NCBI GenBank assembly: GCA_030432635.1
Contig: JAUIMB010000010.1
Span: forward strand, 1 to 64,000
DNA length: 64,000 nt
From: Bacteroidia bacterium
GTDB lineage: Bacteria > Bacteroidota > Bacteroidia > Flavobacteriales > Flavobacteriaceae
Direction of reading: 5' to 3'
A program made the translations under genes and the position numbers. Below the pieces are notes generated by a model. It did no database searches. It was not told the origin of the DNA and saw only the letters and a program-made list of their open reading frames with translations. Positions 9,504-17,776 of the stretch are shown here, piece after piece. How positions within the stretch are numbered: the stretch's first letter is position 1; the number at the start of each line of letters is the position of its first letter.

Positions 9504-10922
9504 CTATCTAAAAATCACTTCTTTTCGGTTCAAATTCGTATCCATGTATTCTAGTTTGAAGATTTCGTCTTGGGCATTATTTCCATATTTATTGTTAAAT
9601 TTAGAAATGTCTTGGACACTGTTTATTTCGATATCATTTATTCCGGTTATGATATAACCTGGTCTGATACCTAGTTTTTTGTACAGAAATACATTTTCAT
9701 TTTTTTGGACCATCACACCAGCATCAATATCATATTCCTTTTTAATCTTAGTCGGAATGTTACGAAGTTCCATATCGATAAATTCTACACTTATGATGTC
9801 ACTTTTGGACAGTTTTACAGGAATGGTTTTGAGTTCGTCATTTCTGAGGACTTGCACATCAACAACGTCATTAGGTCGTTTTGTCTTAAGGTAGCCACTC
9901 AAATCTGAAAATTTGGAAATCTCGACATTGTCCAACTTTTTAATAATATCTCCGCTTTTGATGCCTGCCTTTTTTGCGCCAGAATTATCGTCAACGTTAG
10001 ACACAAAGAAACCTTCGGTCGTAGCAATCCCGTTTTCATCGGCAAAACGACTCGTTAATGCACCACCTGATACACCAAGAACGCCTTCTTGAACATCACC
10101 AAACTCCATGATATCCTCAACAACCTTTCTTGCAATATTACTTGGCACTGCAAACGAATACCCTATATAAGATCCTGTTCGGGAAGAAATAGCAGTGTTA
10201 ATACCGACCAATTCGCCTCTGGAATTAACTAGTGCGCCTCCAGAATTGCCTGGATTTACGGCAGCATCAGTTTGAATAAACGATTGGGTGTTGGCTCCTG
10301 AAAGATCTCTGGATTTTGCACTTATAATTCCGGCAGTAACCGTAGACGTAAGGTTGAAAGGGTTTCCTACAGCCAAAACCCATTCACCTACTTTAGCTGT
10401 ATCGGAATCTCCAAATGGAATCGAAGGAAGGTCTTCGTCGGCATCGATTTTAAGCAAGGCAATGTCAGTTTTTTCATCAGTACCTATCAGCTCTGCTTCA
10501 TAAACACGATTGTCATTCAATGTGATTGATATACTGTTTGATCCTGCAATAACATGGTTGTTCGTAATAATATATCCATCCTTATTGATGATCACACCAC
10601 TTCCGGTTCCAACCTGCTCGCGTTGGGAACGCCTTCCAAAGAATAAATCCTCAAGAGATGTTGGTGCCGAAACAATTGCTGTGTTTTTTACGTGTACCAC
10701 TGCATGAATCGTTCTGTCTGCAGCCACAGAGAAATCCATGTGTTGAGATTCGAATAGATTTGCAGTTTTGGTATCGTAATTCGTAGGTATCAAAGGTGAC
10801 GGTTCTTGAGTGGTTTCAAGAGTCACGGTTTGTTGTTCTTTTTCTATAAAAAGTTTGTAGGCAGACAAGGTTAAAACTCCACCTAACACAGAAACAAAAA
10901 CTAAAGTTAAAAGCTTTTTCAT
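9504..10922 (-). CDS. degP: Periplasmic serine protease/chaperone, DegP/HtrA family
   Basis: An envelope quality-control protease degrading or refolding misfolded periplasmic proteins. The 472-residue protein has an N-terminal signal or anchor (residues 3-24). The trypsin-like domain shows the triad H123 (ITNNHVIAG), D153 (TDIALLKI) and S227 (NPGNSGGAL). Two PDZ domains follow (about 270-370 and 385-465), giving the DegP/DegQ arrangement. The substrate-gating LA loop is short, with FGRRSQREQVGTGSGV around residue 100. It is divergent from dapF. The 142-base gap between them holds an array of TTTAAC hexamers. Confidence 0.93.
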   Translation of the reverse strand: MKKLLTLVFVSVLGGVLTLSAYKLFIEKEQQTVTLETTQEPSPLIPTNYDTKTANLFESQHMDFSVAADRTIHAVVHVKNTAIVSAPTSLEDLFFGRRSQREQVGTGSGVIINKDGYIITNNHVIAGSNSISITLNDNRVYEAELIGTDEKTDIALLKIDADEDLPSIPFGDSDTAKVGEWVLAVGNPFNLTSTVTAGIISAKSRDLSGANTQSFIQTDAAVNPGNSGGALVNSRGELVGINTAISSRTGSYIGYSFAVPSNIARKVVEDIMEFGDVQEGVLGVSGGALTSRFADENGIATTEGFFVSNVDDNSGAKKAGIKSGDIIKKLDNVEISKFSDLSGYLKTKRPNDVVDVQVLRNDELKTIPVKLSKSDIISVEFIDMELRNIPTKIKKEYDIDAGVMVQKNENVFLYKKLGIRPGYIITGINDIEINSVQDISKFNNKYGNNAQDEIFKLEYMDTNLNRKEVIFR

Positions 10923-10981
10923 GGTTTAAAATGTTTATAAATTAGGTAACGATTAAAATTAATTATTTATTGATTCTTGAA

Positions 10982-11026
10982 TTTAACTTTAACGATTTTT
11001 AACGTCGAGTTTAACGCGTATTTAAC
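10982..11026. promoter_or_regulatory. Array of five TTTAAC hexamers
   Basis: TTTAAC occurs at 10982, 10988, 10998, 11010 and 11021, spacings of 6, 10, 12 and 11 bases, in the divergent degP-dapF promoter region. Three copies continue with G. The near-helical phasing suggests a protein-binding site for one or both genes. The regulator is unknown. Confidence 0.4.
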
Positions 11027-11051
11027 ACGACAGAAATCACTTCAATATTCC

Positions 11052-11059
11052 TATATTTG
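11052..11059 (+). promoter_or_regulatory. -7 box of the dapF promoter
   Basis: TATATTTG, a perfect TAnnTTTG, ends only 5 bases before the dapF ATG at 11065. Transcription would start at or very near the start codon, giving a leaderless or nearly leaderless mRNA. Confidence 0.65.
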
Positions 11060-11064
11060 CAGCA

Positions 11065-11838
11065 ATGCAACTTACTTTTTATAAATATCAAGGAACGGGA
11101 AATGACTTTGTCATGATTGATAATCGTCATCATGTGTTTGACAAAAATGATACCAAGCGAATTGCTTTTTTGTGTGACAGACGTTTTGGCATAGGAGCTG
11201 ACGGTTTGATATTGTTGGAGCGTCATGACAGCCTAGATTTTAAAATGATATATTTCAATGCCGATGGAAACGAAAGTTCGATGTGTGGTAATGGAGGACG
11301 TTGTATTACTGCATTTGCCAATTATCTGGGAATTATAAATGATGAGGCCATGTTTGAGGCTATTGATGGTGTTCATAAATCGAAAATCAAAGATGGTATT
11401 GTCAGTCTGCAGATGCAAGATGTGAATGCTATTGAAACACATAAGTCCCATGTCTTTCTGGATACAGGTTCACCTCACCATGTGCAAATGGAAGCTAAAC
11501 TCGATCACTTGGATGTTAAATCGGTTGGTCGACAAATCCGAGAAAGTGCTTTGTATACTAAAGCAGGAAGTAATGTGAATTTTGTGAAGAAAGTGTCCAA
11601 TGACAAATTTTCTGTCAGAACCTATGAACGAGGTGTTGAAGATGAAACTCTGTCCTGTGGAACAGGTGTAACAGCTGTGGCTATAGCGATGCATTATATA
11701 GGCGAAACTGAGAAAAATCTAGTTGCATTGAATACAAAAGGAGGTCAGTTGAAAGTATCTTTTGAAGCCTATCAAAAAGGCTACAGGAATATTTGGCTCA
11801 TGGGTACAGCAACTCAAGTTTTTAAAGGTGTAATCTAA
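11065..11838 (+). CDS. dapF: Diaminopimelate epimerase
   Basis: Interconverts LL- and meso-diaminopimelate, the last shared step before lysine and the peptidoglycan cross-linking residue. The 257-residue protein carries both catalytic cysteines: C74 in SSMCGNGGRC and C198 in LSCGTGVTAVA. The N-terminal YQGTGNDF motif (here YKYQGTGNDFVMIDN) is present. It heads an operon: its stop codon overlaps the ATG of the acetyltransferase gene by one base, and mltG follows in the same manner. dapA, of the same pathway, is at 37008. Confidence 0.97.
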   Translation: MQLTFYKYQGTGNDFVMIDNRHHVFDKNDTKRIAFLCDRRFGIGADGLILLERHDSLDFKMIYFNADGNESSMCGNGGRCITAFANYLGIINDEAMFEAIDGVHKSKIKDGIVSLQMQDVNAIETHKSHVFLDTGSPHHVQMEAKLDHLDVKSVGRQIRESALYTKAGSNVNFVKKVSNDKFSVRTYERGVEDETLSCGTGVTAVAIAMHYIGETEKNLVALNTKGGQLKVSFEAYQKGYRNIWLMGTATQVFKGVI

Positions 11839-12362
11839 TGGAAACACTTAAAGGGAAACATATTTATTTAAGAGCTTTAGAGCCTGAAGACCTTGAGTTT
11901 ATTCATGAAATTGAAAACAATCAAGACGTTTGGGATATCAGTAATACCATTACGCCTTATTCTAAATATTTGATAAAGCAGTACCTTGACCATGCACATA
12001 AGGATATTTATGAAGTAAAGCAGTTGCGGCTGGTGATAAGTTATTATGATAATGAACCTATAGGAATGATTGACTTGTTTGATTTTGATTTTAAAAACAG
12101 AAGAGCAGGTGTAGGGATTTTAATCAAGGATTCTAAAAACAGAAATAAGGGTCTTGGTAAGGAAACTTTAAAACTTTTGATTGCATATTGTAAATCCCAT
12201 CTAGACTTACATCAATTGTATTGCAATATTTCCGAAGACAATGATACTAGCCTTAAATTGTTTAAGAATGAAGGTTTTAATGTTATTGGACTCAAAAAAG
12301 ACTGGAACTACAGCAACGGTTCCTTTAAAAATGAATACCTACTACAAACACTCTTAACATAA
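11838..12362 (+). CDS. GNAT family N-acetyltransferase (RimJ/RimL-like)
   Basis: A 174-residue single GNAT domain. The acetyl-CoA pyrophosphate loop is KNRNKGLGKETLKLLI at about residues 100-115, and LRALEPEDLEFIHEIENN at the N terminus is typical of the Acetyltransf_3 (RimJ/RimL) branch. The acceptor substrate is unknown: a protein N terminus or a small amine are both possible. It is sandwiched between dapF and mltG with one-base overlaps (TAATG) at both ends, so translation is coupled to cell-wall genes. That hints at, but does not show, an envelope-related role. Confidence 0.85.
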   Translation: METLKGKHIYLRALEPEDLEFIHEIENNQDVWDISNTITPYSKYLIKQYLDHAHKDIYEVKQLRLVISYYDNEPIGMIDLFDFDFKNRRAGVGILIKDSKNRNKGLGKETLKLLIAYCKSHLDLHQLYCNISEDNDTSLKLFKNEGFNVIGLKKDWNYSNGSFKNEYLLQTLLT

Positions 12363-13405
12363 TGTATATAAAGAAAATACTTTGGGCTATTGCCCTCATC
12401 GGTTTAATTGTTGCTGCTTATTTCGCCTATTATATATATAGCGCAATGCTTAAGCCCAATACCGCTTTTAATAATGATGTGGCTTATATCTACGTTCCTA
12501 CAAATGCTACGTATGATGAAGTGAGAGAGCAGTTGGAACCCTTGCTTATTGATATTGATAATTTCGATGTTCTAGCTGAAAGAAAAAAATACACCACGAA
12601 TTTGAAAGCAGGACGGTTCGCCATCGAAAAAGGAATGAGTAATAATGATATTATCAATTCCATTCGCAGTAATAACCTTCCAGTGAAACTCGCTTTCAAC
12701 AATCAGGAGAGCTTGGCAAAACTTGCTGGACGCATTGCTGCTCAAATCGAAGCTGATAGTATTTCGCTCATCACTGCCATGAATGATGCGTCTTTTTTAA
12801 ATGAAAATGGATTTTCAACGGCAACAGCCTTAGGTATGTACATTCCAAATAGTTACGAATTTTTTTGGAATACTTCTGCGGATGAATTCAGAGGTCGAAT
12901 GCTCAAGGAATACAACCGGTTTTGGAACGATAATAGAAATGCCAAGGCAATAACTATAGGTCTATCAAGGGACGAGGTATTGACCTTAGCATCCATAGTG
13001 CATGAAGAATCCAAACAAGCTAGTGAACAACCACGAATTGCTGGAGTTTACATGAATCGCATCAAGATTGGAATGCCACTTCAAGCAGACCCTACCCTGA
13101 AATTTGCTGCATATAAGTTGCCTGAATACCAAAATACGGTCATCAAACGTGTGCTCAATAAGCATAAGGAGATCAACTCTCCATACAACACCTATAAAAA
13201 TGCTGGTTTACCACCTGGTCTCATCGCGATGCCAGATATTTCAGCAATTAATGCTGTCTTGAACTATGAAAAGCACGACTATTTGTATTTCGCTGCAGAT
13301 GCTAAGAAATTAGGATTTCATAAGTTCGCGAAAACTTTGACCCAGCATAACAAAAATGCAAGGGAATACCAACGTTACTTATCGTCTCAAGGAATCAATC
13401 GCTAA
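12362..13405 (+). CDS. mltG: Endolytic transglycosylase MltG
   Basis: MltG cuts nascent glycan strands at the inner membrane and limits their length. The 347-residue protein has an N-terminal transmembrane helix (about 7-30), a LysM-like segment, and the YceG catalytic domain. The glutamate region TLASIVHEESKQ, then GVYMNRIKIGMPLQADPT and SPYNTYKNAGLPPGLI, are hallmark blocks. It is in an operon with dapF upstream and the DUF2279 gene two bases downstream. Confidence 0.95.
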   Translation: MYIKKILWAIALIGLIVAAYFAYYIYSAMLKPNTAFNNDVAYIYVPTNATYDEVREQLEPLLIDIDNFDVLAERKKYTTNLKAGRFAIEKGMSNNDIINSIRSNNLPVKLAFNNQESLAKLAGRIAAQIEADSISLITAMNDASFLNENGFSTATALGMYIPNSYEFFWNTSADEFRGRMLKEYNRFWNDNRNAKAITIGLSRDEVLTLASIVHEESKQASEQPRIAGVYMNRIKIGMPLQADPTLKFAAYKLPEYQNTVIKRVLNKHKEINSPYNTYKNAGLPPGLIAMPDISAINAVLNYEKHDYLYFAADAKKLGFHKFAKTLTQHNKNAREYQRYLSSQGINR

Positions 13406-13407
13406 TC

Positions 13408-14319
13408 GTGAGTAGTCGTTGCATTTGCCTGATAATTTGTTTGATGCTAGTACAACTCGTGCTATCCCAGTCCAAATTTGACCAATTTTTAAAACCCAGC
13501 GATACCTTAAATAAACCGAGAAGAAATGCCGTAATAATTACGGAAGTATCTGTAGCTTCCCTAACATTGATTGGACTAGATCAATTATGGTATGCCGATT
13601 TTCCTAGGTCGAAGTTTAAGACAATCAATGATGCTGACGAATGGTTGCAAATGGATAAGTTAGGTCATGTGTTTTCTGCTTATCAACTCGGAAGGGTAGG
13701 AGCTAACGCACTTAATTGGGCTGGAGTTCGCAAAAAGGATCAACTTATTTATGGTGCAACTCTTGGCTTTGGTTTTTTGACAGCTGTCGAACTTTTTGAT
13801 GGTTATTCTGAAGAATGGGGATTTTCATGGTCTGATATGGCTGCAAATGGATTAGGGACTGGATTGTACATCGGACAGGAACTATTATGGGACGAACAAC
13901 GTGTGACCTTGAAATATTCTTTTCACCAAACATATTTTGCCAAGCAACGGCCAGATAAACTAGGAGATGGGTTGTTAGAGGAAGTACTCAAGGATTATAA
14001 TGGGCAAACCTATTGGTTGAGTGCTAACCTAAGTTCTTTTCTTAAAAACAGCAAAATTCCTAAGTGGTTGAATGTTGCGGTTGGTTATGGAGGAACAGGA
14101 ATGCTCACCGGAAAAACCGAAAATGTTGAAAACTTTATGGTAACTCAAGAGCGTTATCGTCAATGGTACTTGAGTTTGGACGTCGATTTGTCAAGAATAC
14201 AAACAAAATCTAGGTTCCTAAGAACCGTTTTTGACGTTTTTAATGTCATAAAACTACCTTTTCCAGCGATTGAGTTCAACGGAAAAAATGGCGTAAAACT
14301 TCATTATATCTACTTTTAA
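13408..14319 (+). CDS. DUF2279 (YfiM-like) envelope protein
   Basis: A 303-residue protein. Residues about 4-21 form a signal peptide (start GTG at 13408, two bases after the mltG stop). The central part with DEWLQMDKLGHVFSAYQLGR and GFGFLTAVELFDGYSEEWGF matches what I know as DUF2279/YfiM. The C-terminal half (YWLSANLSSFL, LNVAVGYGGTGML) reads like amphipathic strands of an outer-membrane or periplasm-facing protein. The function is unknown. Its place after mltG points to the cell envelope. Confidence 0.8.
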   Translation: MSSRCICLIICLMLVQLVLSQSKFDQFLKPSDTLNKPRRNAVIITEVSVASLTLIGLDQLWYADFPRSKFKTINDADEWLQMDKLGHVFSAYQLGRVGANALNWAGVRKKDQLIYGATLGFGFLTAVELFDGYSEEWGFSWSDMAANGLGTGLYIGQELLWDEQRVTLKYSFHQTYFAKQRPDKLGDGLLEEVLKDYNGQTYWLSANLSSFLKNSKIPKWLNVAVGYGGTGMLTGKTENVENFMVTQERYRQWYLSLDVDLSRIQTKSRFLRTVFDVFNVIKLPFPAIEFNGKNGVKLHYIYF

Positions 14320-14361
14320 CTACACTTTAACATCTAATTTTCAGTAGATTATAAAAAATCG

Positions 14362-14369
14362 TATATTTG
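14362..14369 (+). promoter_or_regulatory. -7 box upstream of the lysozyme-like gene
   Basis: TATATTTG matches TAnnTTTG, 58 bases before the ATG at 14428 and 34 before the possible TTG start at 14404. Confidence 0.6.
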
Positions 14370-14427
14370 CATCCTGAAATTTGTAATGTGATTTGGGGAG
14401 ATTTTGACATTGCAGAAATTGGCTATT

Positions 14428-15114
14428 ATGATTAAAAGAATAGGTAATTATTTCATTGTTCCATTAGCTATTATGGCAGCCATATTTATGGCAGTTAAGC
14501 CGAATACGTCATTAAATTATGATGATTATTCCACTGAAGGCTTAGAACTGGATTACACCCTAACAAAAGACATTGCATTTAACGCTCCTCATGATGCGAA
14601 TTCTTCAATTCAATTGTCAAATCCGTTTCACAATCAGGATTTTTATGTGCCTTACCTCGGAAAGTCATTCAATGGCTTTAAGGAGGCGTTGGCATTTAAG
14701 GAGTCAAGAGGCAATTATTTTACGGTAAACACTCTTGGTTATCTTGGCAAATACCAATTTGGAACAGAAACCTTAAAACTTATAGGGATTTATAATCCTT
14801 CAGAATTTCTTAATGATCCAGAGTTACAAGAAAAGGCATTTTTGGCGAATGCTGAGCGTAATAAATGGATTCTCAGGAAAGACATCGAGCGTTTTCAAGG
14901 TAAAAACATTGGAGGTGTTGAAATTACAGAATCAGGTATTTTGGCAGCCGCTCATTTAGCAGGTCCAGGAAGTGTTAAAAAGTACCTGAGAAGCTATGGG
15001 AGTCATAATGTTTCAGATGCTTATGGTTCTTCAGTACGTTACTACATGAAGAAATTTTCTGGCTATGATACATCTTTTGTCGAAGCAGATAGACGAGCCA
15101 AAGTGACCCTTTAA
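14428..15114 (+). CDS. Lysozyme-like (SLT-type) envelope protein
   Basis: A 229-residue protein starting at ATG 14428 (MIKRIGNYFIVPLAIMAA); an upstream in-frame TTG at 14404 is less likely. One N-terminal signal anchor or signal peptide is followed by a lytic-transglycosylase-like fold. FKEALAFKESRGNYFTVN carries a candidate catalytic Glu in the ES(R)GN context, LGYLGKYQFG follows, and GILAAAHLAGPGSVKKYL is the helix typical of SLT/lysozyme-like proteins. I recall homologues annotated as 'peptidoglycan-binding protein LysM', but no LysM repeat is visible. It probably cleaves or binds peptidoglycan in the periplasm. Confidence 0.75.
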   Translation: MIKRIGNYFIVPLAIMAAIFMAVKPNTSLNYDDYSTEGLELDYTLTKDIAFNAPHDANSSIQLSNPFHNQDFYVPYLGKSFNGFKEALAFKESRGNYFTVNTLGYLGKYQFGTETLKLIGIYNPSEFLNDPELQEKAFLANAERNKWILRKDIERFQGKNIGGVEITESGILAAAHLAGPGSVKKYLRSYGSHNVSDAYGSSVRYYMKKFSGYDTSFVEADRRAKVTL

Positions 15115-15121
15115 TCTTACT

Positions 15122-15838
15122 TTAATCTTTGTGAATTACAAAAATTGCCGGTCGTTTATGAAGATCGACCTTGGCATGTTTCCATTCTTTTACCGTCATC
15201 GTTTTGATATACTCCGAAGGTAAGGTGATATCACAAGCGATACAGACTCTAGTGTTTGGGTGGAGTATTGCGCAAATATCCTCTATAACCTTGTTGTTTC
15301 GGTATGGCGTTTCAATAAACAATTGTGTTTGGTTGTGTTCGTGTGACAGTCGCTCTAAACGTTTTAGGGTGGCTTTTCGTTCAGGTTTGTCTATTGGAAT
15401 ATATCCATTAAATGCAAAATTTTGACCGTTCATTCCAGAGCTCATGAGTGCTAATACAATAGATGAAGGCCCAACAAGTGGTACAACCTGAATCTGTGCT
15501 TCATGTGCCAGTTTTACAATTTCAGCACCAGGATCGGCAATTCCAGGACAGCCTGCTTCAGACAATAAGCCCATGGCTTTACCTTTTTTACAGGCATCCA
15601 AAAATCCATAGAGTTCTTCGGGTTGGGTGTATTTATTCAGTAATTTGAAGTTTAAGCTAGATTGTTGTTTTCTAGAATTAACACGTTTGATAAAGCGCCT
15701 TGCTGTTTTTTCATTTTCAACGATATAATCATCGACAGATTCAATTACTTTCTTAACTGAAATAGGCAAAACCTCTAGAGGTGGATTGTCGCCAAGACGT
15801 GTGGGAATTAGATATAACTTGCCAAAGTTAGTATTCAT
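15122..15838 (-). CDS. rsmI: RsmI-like tetrapyrrole-methylase-fold methyltransferase
   Basis: A 238-residue SAM-dependent enzyme of the tetrapyrrole methylase fold, related to RsmI, which 2'-O-methylates C1402 of 16S rRNA. Blocks seen are LLSEAGCPGIADPGAEIV (about 88-105), VVPLVGPSSIVLALMSSG and LFIETPYRNN. It is shorter than E. coli RsmI (about 286), starts with LYLIPTRLGDNPPLEVLP instead of the usual glycine-rich N terminus, and lacks the RsmI C-terminal domain. It may therefore modify a different site. It is the last gene of the dnaA-proximal minus-strand series. Confidence 0.82.
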   Translation of the reverse strand: MNTNFGKLYLIPTRLGDNPPLEVLPISVKKVIESVDDYIVENEKTARRFIKRVNSRKQQSSLNFKLLNKYTQPEELYGFLDACKKGKAMGLLSEAGCPGIADPGAEIVKLAHEAQIQVVPLVGPSSIVLALMSSGMNGQNFAFNGYIPIDKPERKATLKRLERLSHEHNQTQLFIETPYRNNKVIEDICAILHPNTRVCIACDITLPSEYIKTMTVKEWKHAKVDLHKRPAIFVIHKD

Positions 15839-15844
15839 AAGCTT

Positions 15845-17242
15845 CTATTGAATAACTAATTTTTGAATGGTTTTTGTTCCGTTTGATGCTTTGATTTCCA
15901 CGATATACATACCAGTGGTCAATGATGCTGTGGAAATGGTAGTTTGCTGATTTTCAAAATTGTCATGCTGTAGCACCAGTTTTCCTTGTGTATCGTGAAT
16001 GTTAACGCTGCCCAATTGTAAATTTGAGCTACTCACATCAAAGGACAATACATTTTTAGCAGGATTAGGAAACATCTTAATTTCATTTAGCGATACATCA
16101 TCGACACTTAATACATCTTGAACAATTCTGTAAATATTGCCTGTAAATAAGCACATAACAAACAATTCGCCATCGACATCTTCTCCAAACCCAGAAAACC
16201 CTTCACCTGCTGTGTCCAAAATAAATTCCAAGTCATATCCTCCAGAGGTGTTTTCCTTAACGTAACCTATTTCATCGGTACAGAAATCGGCAAAAATATA
16301 ATAGCCCTCTAAAGCCTCTTGCATCGTGCCTCTGTAAACATAGCCTCCAGAGATTGAGCATCTTCCAAAGTTATGGGCATATTCGGCAATTGGTGTTTCA
16401 TGGGTTATGCCGTTACAGTCTGTAGAAGTTTGGAATACATCTGAGCCTTCGAAACATTTCCAACCATAATTTTCTCCTCCATTTGAGGTTGAAGGGACTT
16501 TGTTGATTTCTTCGATGAGGTTTTGTCCAACATCGGCAGACCAGAGGTCGTGAGTGTCTCTATCGAAAGAAAACTTCCATGTATTTCGTAATCCGTAAGC
16601 CCATATTTCATCGAGCGCCTCAGCAATACCTACAAAGGGATTGTCTGCAGGAATACCATAGTTGCCTGCACTGTTGCCATCAACATCGATTCTGAGAATT
16701 TTTCCGAGTAAACTATTTAATCGTTGGCCATGATTTTGAGGGTCACCTCCAAAGCCACCATCGCCTAAGGAAATATAAAGATATCCATCATTTCCAAAGT
16801 GAAGGTCGCCTCCATTGTGATTAAAAGAAGGTTGGGATACATTTAAAAGCACAAGTTCGGAACTAGGATCAGCTGTGGTGGTTGAATTTCTTGTAAACCT
16901 TGAAATAACCGTATCTCCAGAATTGTCTATGTAATTCACATAAAAGTAACCATTATCATTATAGTTAGGATGAAATGCAACGGCAAGCAGTCCTTCTTCA
17001 CCTCCAGCGTTGGTAACTCTGTCGTTAATATCTATAAAAGGGACAGTATTGGTTGTCCCATCAGCATTTAAAATTTTTATGATTCCTGAGCGTTCAACAA
17101 CAAAAAAGCGATCGTCTCCAGCGTGTTTCATATTCACGGGATTTGAAAAACCTGAAGCGAAAAGTTCTAAAGTGATGTCGATGTCCTGTGCATAGCAAAT
17201 GGACATTACCAAGCAGGTCAAGGCAGTTGCGAATGTTTTCAT
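15845..17242 (-). CDS. PQQ-dependent sugar dehydrogenase with T9SS sorting domain
   Basis: A 465-residue exported protein. Signal peptide 1-18 (CYAQ) is followed by a beta-propeller of the glucose/sorbosone dehydrogenase (YliI/Aldose sugar dehydrogenase) family. Motifs include RFFVVERSGIIKILN, EEGLLAVAFHPNY, FNHNGGDLHFGNDGYLYIS, GDGGFGGDP and AYGLRNTWKFSFD. The last 75 residues, beginning KMFPNPAKNVLSFDV and ending TKTIQKLVIQ, are a type A T9SS C-terminal sorting domain. The protein is thus sent to the cell surface or medium. The sugar substrate is unknown, and no PQQ-synthesis genes are in the window. Confidence 0.9.
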   Translation of the reverse strand: MKTFATALTCLVMSICYAQDIDITLELFASGFSNPVNMKHAGDDRFFVVERSGIIKILNADGTTNTVPFIDINDRVTNAGGEEGLLAVAFHPNYNDNGYFYVNYIDNSGDTVISRFTRNSTTTADPSSELVLLNVSQPSFNHNGGDLHFGNDGYLYISLGDGGFGGDPQNHGQRLNSLLGKILRIDVDGNSAGNYGIPADNPFVGIAEALDEIWAYGLRNTWKFSFDRDTHDLWSADVGQNLIEEINKVPSTSNGGENYGWKCFEGSDVFQTSTDCNGITHETPIAEYAHNFGRCSISGGYVYRGTMQEALEGYYIFADFCTDEIGYVKENTSGGYDLEFILDTAGEGFSGFGEDVDGELFVMCLFTGNIYRIVQDVLSVDDVSLNEIKMFPNPAKNVLSFDVSSSNLQLGSVNIHDTQGKLVLQHDNFENQQTTISTASLTTGMYIVEIKASNGTKTIQKLVIQ

Positions 17243-17303
17243 TTTCTGGGAATTTTTTCCGACAAATTACAAAAAAATAAATTATGCCTAAGGAAACCGT
17301 ATG

Positions 17304-17765
17304 TTAGAGGTCGGATTGCAGTTGACGAGACAAGATGTCGCACGCTCGGTCCAATAATTGAAACACAGCTTCAAAGTCGGAAAGATTTCCGTAATAAGGA
17401 TCCATAACGTTTTTGTTTTCAATACGTTCATCAATTTCCAACAAGAGCTTAACTTTTGCTATGTCACTGGAATCACGAGCGAGATCAATGATATTGTTGT
17501 AGTTGGAATGATCCATTACAAAAATATAGTCAAAGGTATCAAAATCAGACACTTTGAATTGTCTCCCAAGTTGCTGCGAAATGTCAATGCCATTTGTTTT
17601 GGCAACCGCAATTGAACGGTGGTCAGGTTGATCACCAACATGATAATTGGCTGTTCCTGCAGAGTCTATATAAAACTGTTCTTTTGGGAGTTTGGATTCC
17701 AGAATGCCATGGGCTAATGGTGAACGACAAATATTGCCTAAACATACCATTAGAATACTGGTCAT
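17304..17765 (-). CDS. Low-molecular-weight protein-tyrosine phosphatase
   Basis: A 153-residue cysteine phosphatase. The P-loop VCLGNICRSP holds nucleophile C8 and R14 (C-X5-R), and the general acid is the Asp of VMDPYYG near residue 120. The length is normal for the family. In bacteria such enzymes dephosphorylate BY-kinases of polysaccharide export, or arsenate in the ArsC relatives. No kinase or ars gene is nearby. It starts 11 bases after the dnaA stop and is probably co-transcribed with dnaA. Confidence 0.93.
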   Translation of the reverse strand: MTSILMVCLGNICRSPLAHGILESKLPKEQFYIDSAGTANYHVGDQPDHRSIAVAKTNGIDISQQLGRQFKVSDFDTFDYIFVMDHSNYNNIIDLARDSSDIAKVKLLLEIDERIENKNVMDPYYGNLSDFEAVFQLLDRACDILSRQLQSDL

Positions 17766-17776
17766 TTCAATTGAAT

